From Crocinitomicaceae bacterium (GTDB lineage Bacteria; Bacteroidota; Bacteroidia; Flavobacteriales_D; Crocinitomicaceae): DNA of 9,103 bases. Positions within the stretch are counted from its first letter, which is position 1; each line of letters opens with the position of its first letter. Made by a program: the position numbers and the translations under genes. Of the stretch, positions 1-5,550 are shown piece by piece. Location of the stretch: assembly GCA_023264075.1 (NCBI GenBank), contig JALQTG010000070.1:1-9103 (forward strand), in the 5' to 3' direction. The notes under the pieces are model-generated. The model worked only from the letters and a program-made list of their open reading frames with translations, was not told the DNA's origin and made no database searches.

Positions 1-1
1 C

Positions 2-610
2 GATTCTCCCGAAACTGCTTCTCGCCCCTTTGATAAGGACCGTGATGGTTTTGTATTAGGTGAAGGTGCGGGAGCTTTAATTCTAGAGGAATACGAGCAT
101 GCCGTGAAGAGAGGTGCTAAAATCTATGCAGAAGTTGCAGGTGGTGGGATGTCAGGAGACGCTTATCACATGACTGCTCCACATCCAGACGGAATAGGTG
201 CGCGTAACGTAATGAATGCGGCTTTAGAAGATGCAGAATTGAAGGCAGAGGATGTAGATTATGTGAATGTGCATGGAACTTCTACACCACTTGGAGATGT
301 CGCAGAAACCAAAGCCATCCAACAAGTATTTGGTGAGCACGCGTACAAGTTGAACATCAGTTCTACAAAATCGATGACTGGTCATTTGTTAGGAGCAGCA
401 GGTGCTATAGAAGCAATTGCTTGTATTATGGCTGTGAAACACGATATCGTTCCACCTACGATTAATCATTTTACTGACGACCCAGAGTTGGACAATAAAT
501 TGAACTTTACTTTTAATACTGCTCAAAAACGAGTGGTAAACGTTGCATTGTCCAACACATTTGGTTTTGGTGGACATAATACATCAGCCATATTTAAGAA
601 ATTAAAGTAA
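2..610 (+). CDS. fabF: 3-oxoacyl-[acyl-carrier-protein] synthase II (beta-ketoacyl-ACP synthase), C-terminal part
   Basis: FabF performs the decarboxylating condensation of malonyl-ACP with a growing acyl-ACP in cytosolic type II fatty-acid synthesis. Only the last 202 residues are here; the frame is open to the left edge, and the active-site Cys lies outside the window. The thiolase-fold catalytic residues of the C-terminal half are intact: the His of [12 protein letters not shown] (codon 272-274, equivalent to E. coli His303), the Lys of TKSMTGH (368-370, Lys335) and its His (383-385, His340). Both His-His and Lys-His spacings match E. coli FabF exactly. The glycine-rich gatekeeper loop NTFGFGGHN is near the end. 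The GTG at 104 is an internal Val codon, not a start, because homologous sequence ([17 protein letters not shown]) continues upstream of it. The stop is 7 bases before rnc, suggesting co-transcription. In Bacteroidota acpP usually precedes fabF, but that region is not visible here. Confidence 0.97.
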   Translation, partial: DSPETASRPFDKDRDGFVLGEGAGALILEEYEHAVKRGAKIYAEVAGGGMSGDAYHMTAPHPDGIGARNVMNAALEDAELKAEDVDYVNVHGTSTPLGDVAETKAIQQVFGEHAYKLNISSTKSMTGHLLGAAGAIEAIACIMAVKHDIVPPTINHFTDDPELDNKLNFTFNTAQKRVVNVALSNTFGFGGHNTSAIFKKLK

Positions 611-617
611 CCCTATT

Positions 618-1337
618 TTGGCTAAGTGGTTTTCATTTCGTTCCCAGAGAAAATCAAAAGAAGACCTTGAATTAATACGGTTCCTGATCCGACAAATCGG
701 TTATCGTCCTGAGAATATTGAATTGTTTCGCGAAGCGCTAACGCATAAATCAATATCCAATAATACTGGTGATCCATCAAATGAGCGATTGGAGTTTCTT
801 GGGGATGCCATTCTAGATGCTGTTATTGCAGAATACCTATTCATGAAGTTCCCAGATGAGGACGAGGGGTATCTAACCAAGCTAAAATCTAAAGTAATCA
901 GTCGCCAATCTCTCCGAAGCATCGCTGAATCTATGCGCTTAAAGGAGTATATCACCTACCAAAAAGGTCGCGCAATCAAGATTGCTACCCTCGAAGGAAA
1001 TGCGTTTGAAGCGTTAATAGGAGCAATTTATTTGGATGGAGGCTTAGAGGCTGTAAAGCGCTCCGTATACCATCATGTTTTTCGATTACATGTAGATTTA
1101 AATAACTTATTGGAGAAGGAAATTGACTTTAAAAGTCGACTCTTTATTTGGTCTCAAAAGAATAAGTTAGAGATTGAATTCAACGTCTTAGACGAGTCAT
1201 CCAATAATGGAGCTTGGTACTATGAAGTGGAAGTGATTATTAATAATCAGCCATACGGAAGAGGCGCAGGTGAGTCCAAAAAAATGGCCGAACAAATTGC
1301 GGCGAAAGAAACGCTATTGCTCATTGGTGAATTGTAG
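618..1337 (+). CDS. rnc: Ribonuclease III
   Basis: This is an endonuclease that cleaves double-stranded RNA, used in rRNA processing and mRNA turnover; it acts as a dimer in the cytosol. The 239-residue product has the usual bacterial length and two domains. The catalytic domain (about 20-160) carries the signature NERLEFLGDAILD at 56-68, with the metal-binding and catalytic residues Glu57, Glu60 and Asp64. The second half-site is LEGNAFEALIG, with Glu131 matching E. coli Glu117. The position matching E. coli Asp114 is Asn128. The double-stranded RNA binding domain is about 168-239 and ends with the KKMAEQIAAKETLL helix. The start is TTG at 618: an in-frame stop at 603-605 blocks any longer form, and the first in-frame ATG (Met76) lies after the signature motif, so it would destroy the enzyme. 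No Shine-Dalgarno sequence is visible. It sits 7 bases behind fabF, probably in the same transcript. Confidence 0.95.
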   Translation: MAKWFSFRSQRKSKEDLELIRFLIRQIGYRPENIELFREALTHKSISNNTGDPSNERLEFLGDAILDAVIAEYLFMKFPDEDEGYLTKLKSKVISRQSLRSIAESMRLKEYITYQKGRAIKIATLEGNAFEALIGAIYLDGGLEAVKRSVYHHVFRLHVDLNNLLEKEIDFKSRLFIWSQKNKLEIEFNVLDESSNNGAWYYEVEVIINNQPYGRGAGESKKMAEQIAAKETLLLIGEL

Positions 1338-1364
1338 AAAGCTAACAATTATTCGGTATATTTA
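1332..1364 (+). promoter_or_regulatory. Weak candidate Bacteroidota promoter for the 1384 gene
   Basis: TATATTTA at 1357-1364 matches seven of eight positions of TAnnTTTG. A TTG at 1332-1334 lies 22 bases upstream, within the spacing allowed in Flavobacterium promoters. The -33 element overlaps the 3' end of rnc. The match is imperfect in AT-rich DNA, so read-through from fabF-rnc is an equally good explanation for expression of the next gene. Confidence 0.3.
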
Positions 1365-1383
1365 GGGAATAAATTGACTTACC

Positions 1384-2394
1384 ATGCCAACCGATATACA
1401 GACCACTCTACTTCAAATTATTAAGGAACGAATTGTAGGTAGCGACACCATAGGGAACGTACTTGCAGATGTGTTGCATATTAGTTCCGATGCTGCATAT
1501 CGCAGAAATCGAAATGAAACGCCTTTTACAATACATGAAGTTCAGAAGCTATGTAAACATTTTAATATTTCCTTTGATGCGTTGACAGATGTGCGCGAAA
1601 ATCAAGTGCTTTTCGAATATAGTCCATTATACAATTACGACTTTAGTTTAGAGAATTATCTAGAGGGAATGCTCAATGCATTACGAAATTTGGGCAAGTG
1701 CACAAACCCGAAAATCACGTTAACAACCAACAATATTGCCATTTTACAACTTTTAAACTTCCCTCACCTTACGCGCTTTCGACTCTATTTCTGGGCAAAA
1801 ACACATTTGCAAATAGAGGAATACAAGAATGCGTTATTTGAAGAACAAAAATTGACGGATAACGCATATAGTATGGGATATGAAATTCTACAACGGTATG
1901 TTAAAATTCCCTCTGTGGAGTGTTATGACCCAGAATTTTTGAGGGGACTGATTCGTCAAATTCAGTATTATTCAAATGCACATCTCTTCAAAGACCCTGC
2001 CTATCCTTTGCAGTTGTTAGACGAAATGAAGTTGTTGGGAGGCCATATCAAGGAGCAAGCAACTCTGGGTAAGAAGTTTATTTATCGTCAGCAACCTCCA
2101 GCAGGTGGGAATGAATATGAATTGTATATCAATTCGACCATCAATGCAGACAATACGTTCTACTATTCCTCGAAAGAACAAGATGGTTTATACCTAGCGC
2201 ATAATCACCTGAATTATTTGCATACTACGAATCCTACATACATTTCAGAGAGTAAATCTATTCTCGATAAACAGCTAGCTAATTCTAGTATCATCAGTAA
2301 AGTCAACGAAAGTCAACGCAATGCTTTTTTTCATCAATTGGAAAAGCACATTGATCAAGCGCGCATGCGCATTCAGCTCGAGTTAGAAGCCTAA
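1384..2394 (+). CDS. BetR-like helix-turn-helix protein of unknown role (Bacteroidota family)
   Basis: A 336-residue protein, predicted cytosolic: no signal peptide or membrane segment. Residues about 22-66 (NVLADVLHISSDAAYRRNRN, then FTIHEVQKLCKHFNIS) look like the lambda-repressor/BetR-type helix-turn-helix common in Bacteroidota regulators, where a SSDAAYRR-type recognition helix is typical. The remainder (about 75-336) is mostly helical. It includes NNIAILQLLNFPHLTRFRLYFWAKT (in two parts: 116-130 and 131-140), which I recall as the conserved core of this family. The C-terminal part has a short beta-rich patch (YELYINSTINADNTFYYSS, 245-263) that may bind a ligand or partner. The ATG at 1384 is 46 bases after rnc. 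What it regulates cannot be read from the sequence; the adjacent secreted-protein gene is one possible target. The family call is from memory of motif patterns, not a search. Confidence 0.65.
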   Translation: MPTDIQTTLLQIIKERIVGSDTIGNVLADVLHISSDAAYRRNRNETPFTIHEVQKLCKHFNISFDALTDVRENQVLFEYSPLYNYDFSLENYLEGMLNALRNLGKCTNPKITLTTNNIAILQLLNFPHLTRFRLYFWAKTHLQIEEYKNALFEEQKLTDNAYSMGYEILQRYVKIPSVECYDPEFLRGLIRQIQYYSNAHLFKDPAYPLQLLDEMKLLGGHIKEQATLGKKFIYRQQPPAGGNEYELYINSTINADNTFYYSSKEQDGLYLAHNHLNYLHTTNPTYISESKSILDKQLANSSIISKVNESQRNAFFHQLEKHIDQARMRIQLELEA

Positions 2395-2404
2395 TTGTTT
2401 TTTT
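2381..2404 (+). terminator. Weak intrinsic-terminator candidate at the end of the BetR-like gene
   Basis: AGTTAG (2381-2386) pairs with CTAATT (2391-2396, including one G-U) around an AAGC loop. After one G comes a run of seven Ts (2398-2404). The stem is short and AT-rich and spans the stop codon, so termination would be weak; the T-run is the best part of the signal. Confidence 0.3.
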
Positions 2405-2521
2405 GTTCAAGGGTTTTTCCATTTGCGATTTTCGCAACTATGACTTTTCGAGTTGTAATATTCAGTTTCCTATGGCGAATTCACTGCCGTATGTTTGTCT
2501 CAACATATTAATTACTGAATT
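2395..2521. other. 127-base intergenic region with overlapping inverted repeats and a promoter
   Basis: This non-coding stretch separates the BetR-like gene from the secreted-protein gene. It contains a perfect inverted repeat TTGCGA-TTT-TCGCAA (2423-2437). Overlapping its right arm is a second possible pair, CAACT (2435-2439) with AGTTG (2451-2455). TTTTCG is directly repeated at 2429 and 2445. The repeats lie upstream of the promoter-like element at 2490-2497, where a regulator could bind, but they may be chance. No small ORF stands out. Confidence 0.4.
2466..2497 (+). promoter_or_regulatory. Candidate Bacteroidota promoter for the secreted-protein gene
   Basis: TATGTTTG at 2490-2497 is a perfect match to the -7 consensus TAnnTTTG. 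TTTC at 2466-2469 (three of four to TTTG) is 20 bases upstream, a normal spacing. Transcription would start near 2504, leaving a leader of about 18 bases before the ATG at 2522. Confidence 0.55.
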
Positions 2522-3655
2522 ATGAAAACAAAAATTATTTTATCGACGTTCGGCTGGATATTAAGCATGCATATGAACGCACAAGAAGCGCCTAAAGCAT
2601 CAATCGCAGTCGCATTTCCTCATCTTGAGAACTTTGATGTGTCGAAAGAAATTGTGGCTAAATTAATTCAAATAGAATTGATTAAACTGGACGAATATCG
2701 CGTGTATGATGAGTTTGATATGAAAGAGGCAACTGATTCGGATGAACGCTTTCTCACAGATTGCTACGGTAAAAATTGTTTGATTGACCTTGGAACTACT
2801 TTAGGAGTTGATTATATCGTTTCATCCAGTGTGTTAGTTTTTGGTGGAAAGTCCGTGATTACGATGAAATTCATCGAAGTGAAAACAGGGGAGATTTATA
2901 AAAGTGATGTGCGCGAATTTATTGAGGACAATAAAGAGGTGCAACGCATGATGCAATTGATGGTGCGTGAAATGCACGGGATTAAGGTCCATTCAGAAGA
3001 CTTGGCACGTATTAAATACGACGACCAGCCGATTATTAAAGATAATGTGGGAAAGGTGAATAACAACGGTCCACGCGTAGGGTATTCATTTTTCACGGGA
3101 GATTTAGCCGAGTTTGCACGTCGTCCTGAAGATCAAGGTGGATTGGATATTTTTCCATCGGCAACTTTAATCGGTTATCAATTGGAAAAGCAGTATATTG
3201 GTACGGAGAATTTCTCTGCATTGGGTGAAGTGCTCTTTATGGTTTCCGGACTAGAAAAAGGGCATGCATTACCTTCATTGACCTTGATGAATGGGTTTCG
3301 TTTTGGTAAAGCAGGATGGGAAATTGCGTTCGGACCTGGATTTGGTTTAAAGAAAGTTTCCGATGGTTTCTTTGACACAGAGGGGCTTTACGGAAATGCT
3401 GGTGATTATTGGAGCATGTCCGAATTTAGAAATTCCTCACATTATAGTTATGAATTAAACAATCAGCCAGGATATGATATTAGTGAGCATTTGGACAACA
3501 ATGGTTCTACTAAATTAAATACCCGCTGGGTGATGGCATTTGGTAGAACTTTCCGTGCTGGAGGGTTGAACATTCCAGTAAATGTTTTCTACTCTTCTAT
3601 GAAGAACGCAAGTATGATCGGATTGAGCGTTGGATTTAACGTGGTAAAGAACTAA
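2522..3655 (+). CDS. Secreted protein: CsgG/TolB-like N-terminal domain plus probable outer-membrane beta-barrel domain
   Basis: A 377-residue protein. Residues 1-20 look like a Sec signal peptide (basic start, hydrophobic core, then MNA|QE, a typical Bacteroidota cleavage context); no lipobox Cys is present. Residues about 26-165 resemble the CsgG/TolB N-terminal-like fold: a first strand ASIAVAFPHLEN, then KLIQIELIKLDEYRVYDEFD. Next comes a cysteine pair, CYGKNC (81-86), followed by DLGTTLGVDYIVSSSV and ITMKFIEVKTGEIYKSDV; this order is common in proteins that assemble at the outer membrane. After a polar linker (about 166-184) the rest is rich in Gly and aromatic residues in alternating strands and ends GLSVGFNV, as in small outer-membrane barrels. 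I infer a periplasm-facing domain tethered to a barrel. I do not recognise a named family. It seems to have its own promoter. The ATG at 2522 is chosen because the signal peptide begins there. Confidence 0.7.
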   Translation: MKTKIILSTFGWILSMHMNAQEAPKASIAVAFPHLENFDVSKEIVAKLIQIELIKLDEYRVYDEFDMKEATDSDERFLTDCYGKNCLIDLGTTLGVDYIVSSSVLVFGGKSVITMKFIEVKTGEIYKSDVREFIEDNKEVQRMMQLMVREMHGIKVHSEDLARIKYDDQPIIKDNVGKVNNNGPRVGYSFFTGDLAEFARRPEDQGGLDIFPSATLIGYQLEKQYIGTENFSALGEVLFMVSGLEKGHALPSLTLMNGFRFGKAGWEIAFGPGFGLKKVSDGFFDTEGLYGNAGDYWSMSEFRNSSHYSYELNNQPGYDISEHLDNNGSTKLNTRWVMAFGRTFRAGGLNIPVNVFYSSMKNASMIGLSVGFNVVKN

Positions 3656-3679
3656 TCTTCTCAGAGACTTTTGATTCAA

Positions 3680-3712
3680 TTGATGAATTTCACGATTTTA
3701 TACTTATATTTG
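3680..3712 (+). promoter_or_regulatory. Promoter of the rimP-nusA-infB operon
   Basis: TATATTTG at 3705-3712 matches TAnnTTTG perfectly, with TTG at 3680-3682 placed 22 bases upstream. The predicted transcription start is around 3718-3720, giving a leader of about 50 bases. This is the best promoter match in the window and stands in front of a universally conserved operon. Confidence 0.65.
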
Positions 3713-3722
3713 CACAAGTTTT

Positions 3723-3773
3723 ATGAAAATGAATGGAACGAGGGGACGACAGTCCCCTCTTTTTGTCTTATGA
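3723..3773 (+). CDS. Possible 16-residue leader peptide upstream of rimP
   Basis: An ATG at 3723, about four bases after the inferred transcription start, opens a frame encoding MKMNGTRGRQSPLFVL. Its TGA stop (3771-3773) overlaps the rimP ATG (3770-3772) as ATGA. The frame passes through the whole terminator hairpin at 3740-3764, so a translating ribosome would disrupt the hairpin and be delivered to the rimP start. There is no run of a single amino-acid codon as in classical amino-acid attenuators, and no ribosome binding site. A second in-frame ATG is at 3729. It may be a chance frame; conservation in related genomes would decide. Confidence 0.3.
   Translation: MKMNGTRGRQSPLFVL
3740..3764 (+). 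terminator. Intrinsic terminator / attenuator in the rimP leader
   Basis: GAGGGGAC (3740-3747) pairs perfectly with GTCCCCTC (3752-3759) around a GACA loop, followed directly by five Ts (3760-3764). It lies between the operon promoter and the rimP ATG at 3770, so it would end transcription after about 45 nucleotides unless bypassed. A leader terminator before rimP is known in Gammaproteobacteria (Rfam rimP leader), and NusA, encoded in this operon, stimulates termination at such hairpins. Feedback by NusA is therefore the natural inference. No alternative antiterminator stem is obvious. Confidence 0.8.
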
Positions 3774-4246
3774 TTAACAAGAAAAAAATAGAAGAACTCG
3801 CGCTGGAGCGCATAGCAGAACTCGACAAGGATTTATTCATTGTGGAAATTAGTATCTCTGCTTCCAATTCAATTCGTGTTGAAATAGATAGCGCGGCAGG
3901 TAATGTAGCCATTGAGGACTGTATCTCCGTATCACGAAATATTGAGCACAACCTCGATCGGGAAGAGCAAGATTTTGAACTGCAAGTGTCCTCACCGGGG
4001 CTCGATAAGCCATTTCGAGTGGTGCAGCAATACAAGAAGAACGTTGGTCGCGAGGTAAAGTTAACACCTGTAGAAGGTGATAAACTTGAAGGGGTATTGA
4101 AGTCTGCTGATGATAACGGTGTGGTTATTGAAACTACCCGAAAAGAACGTTTGGAAGGAAAGAAAAAGAAAGTAACTGTAGTGGAGGAACATCCCTTTAC
4201 CTATGATGAAATAAAAGAAACAAAAATTATAATTACGTTTAAATAA
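3770..4246 (+). CDS. rimP: Ribosome maturation factor RimP
   Basis: RimP binds the immature 30S subunit and helps it mature. The 158-residue product is the usual length. The N-terminal alpha/beta domain (about 1-82) contains IRVEIDSAAGNVAIEDCISV and the family hallmark ELQVSSPGLDKPF (about 67-79). The C-terminal SH3-like barrel follows (about 83-158), with GREVKLTPVEGDKLEGVL and a basic GKKKK insertion. The start is the ATG at 3770 (MINKKKIEELA). A TTG-initiated frame from 3671 is open in phase, but its extra 33 residues cover the promoter and leader hairpin and do not look like RimP. The start codon lies six bases past the terminator T-run and overlaps the stop of a possible leader ORF. It is the first gene of the operon, six bases before nusA. 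Confidence 0.95.
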   Translation: MINKKKIEELALERIAELDKDLFIVEISISASNSIRVEIDSAAGNVAIEDCISVSRNIEHNLDREEQDFELQVSSPGLDKPFRVVQQYKKNVGREVKLTPVEGDKLEGVLKSADDNGVVIETTRKERLEGKKKKVTVVEEHPFTYDEIKETKIIITFK

Positions 4247-4252
4247 CAAGTT

Positions 4253-5488
4253 ATGAATAGCTTAAATTTAATTGAGTCCTTTTCGGAGTTCAAAGAATTT
4301 AAAAACATCGACAGACAAACAATGATGCACGTTCTTGAGGACGTTTTTCGTAGTATGTTAAAGAAGAAGTTTGGAACTGACGAACATTGTGATGTTATTA
4401 TCAACATCGATAAAGGTGACTTTGAGATATGGGTAAACAAGGAGATTGTTTATGACGGTGAAGTAGAAGATCCAAATATTGAGATTGCATATTCTGATGC
4501 GATTAAAATTGAACCAGACTTTGAGGTAGGAGAGGAAGTTTCGGAAGAAATGAAATTTGAAGACTTCGGAAGACGAAATATTCTTTCGCTGCGTCAAAAC
4601 TTGATTTCACGTATCCTTGAATTGGAGAAAGATCACTTGTACAAATTATACAAAGACCGCATTGGTGAGATCATTACGGGTGAAGTGTATCAGGTTTGGA
4701 AGAAAGAAATCTTGATCTTGGATGATGAGGGAAATGAATTGATTCTTCCAAAATCAGAGCAAATTCCATCGGATTACTTTAAGAAAGGTGAGTCTGTGCG
4801 TGCAGTGGTAGCGAAAGTGGACATGCGTAACAGCAGTCCGGTAATTATTTTGTCGCGTTCTGCTCCAGAATTCTTAGAGCGTTTATTTGAATTGGAAGTT
4901 CCAGAGGTTTTTGATGGATTAATTACCATTAAAAATATCGTTCGTGCGCCAGGAGATAGGGCGAAAGTTGCAGTAGAGTCGTATGATGATCGTATTGACC
5001 CTGTTGGTGCTTGTGTAGGAATGAAAGGTGCTCGTATACACGGTATCGTGCGTGAGTTGCGCAATGAGAACATTGACGTGATTAACTATACAAATAACAA
5101 CCAGTTGTACATTCAACGTGCGCTTTCTCCAGCTAAAATTAGCTCGGTTGAAATTAATGAAGAAGAGAAGCGTGCAAATGTATATTTGAAGCCAGACCAG
5201 GTTTCTTTAGCAATTGGTAAAGGTGGGCACAATATTAAACTAGCGGGTCGTTTGACAGGTTATGAAATTGATGTTTACCGGGAGGGCGCCACAGATGTTG
5301 AAGACGTGGATTTAGAAGAATTTGCAGATGAAATTGACAGCTGGATTTTAGATGAATTGAAAGCGATTGGATGTGATACAGCGAAGTCTGTATTAGAAAT
5401 TGATATTGCTGATTTGGTAAAAAGAACAGACCTCGAAGAAGAAACTATCAAGGAAGTGTTCAAAATTTTACAATCAGAGTTCGAATAA
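4253..5488 (+). CDS. nusA: Transcription termination/antitermination factor NusA
   Basis: NusA binds RNA polymerase near the RNA exit channel, stabilises pausing and RNA hairpins, and stimulates intrinsic termination or antitermination. Domains in order: RNA-polymerase-binding N-terminal domain (about 1-130), S1 domain (about 135-202, starting RIGEIITGEVYQVWKK), KH1 (about 205-285, with GMKG at 256-259), KH2 (about 290-345, with IGKGG at 321-325), and a C-terminal acidic helical segment (350-411). The last segment looks like a single helix-hairpin-helix acidic repeat (LKAIGCDTAKSVLEID, then ADLVKRTDLEEETI). E. coli NusA has two such repeats and 495 residues; 411 residues with one is, as I recall, normal for Bacteroidota. 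The ATG at 4253 is six bases after rimP with no Shine-Dalgarno, consistent with translational coupling. The protein may act on the leader terminator of its own operon. Confidence 0.97.
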   Translation: MNSLNLIESFSEFKEFKNIDRQTMMHVLEDVFRSMLKKKFGTDEHCDVIINIDKGDFEIWVNKEIVYDGEVEDPNIEIAYSDAIKIEPDFEVGEEVSEEMKFEDFGRRNILSLRQNLISRILELEKDHLYKLYKDRIGEIITGEVYQVWKKEILILDDEGNELILPKSEQIPSDYFKKGESVRAVVAKVDMRNSSPVIILSRSAPEFLERLFELEVPEVFDGLITIKNIVRAPGDRAKVAVESYDDRIDPVGACVGMKGARIHGIVRELRNENIDVINYTNNNQLYIQRALSPAKISSVEINEEEKRANVYLKPDQVSLAIGKGGHNIKLAGRLTGYEIDVYREGATDVEDVDLEEFADEIDSWILDELKAIGCDTAKSVLEIDIADLVKRTDLEEETIKEVFKILQSEFE

Positions 5489-5535
5489 ATCCTCTTCAGT
5501 TTTTTAATTTAGAAGTTTTAATTGGATAAAATAGT

Positions 5536-5542
5536 AGAAGGA
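5536..5542 (+). promoter_or_regulatory. Shine-Dalgarno-like sequence before infB
   Basis: AGAAGGA ends eight bases before the infB ATG at 5551. It is the only reasonable Shine-Dalgarno match before a start codon in the window, which is notable because most Bacteroidota genes lack one. The 62-base nusA-infB gap holds no clear promoter or terminator, so infB is likely read through from nusA. Confidence 0.35.
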
Positions 5543-5550
5543 CGCAATAT

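Noticed and set aside
104..106. GTG as a start codon for the first gene
   Set aside because: FabF-like sequence continues in frame upstream to the window edge, so this is an internal Val codon.
2361..2370. Perfect palindrome GCGCATGCGC
   Set aside because: It lies inside the coding sequence at Arg-Met-Arg and is explained by CGC arginine codons; no second copy or site context is visible.
3671..3769. In-frame 33-residue N-terminal extension of RimP from a TTG at 3671
   Set aside because: It spans the promoter-like TATATTTG and the leader terminator, and the extra residues do not resemble RimP, whose family length and start fit the ATG at 3770.
5481..5513. Possible internal promoter before infB (TAATTTAG at 5506 with TTCG upstream)
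   Set aside because: Both elements deviate from consensus and the region is AT-rich; operon read-through explains infB expression.
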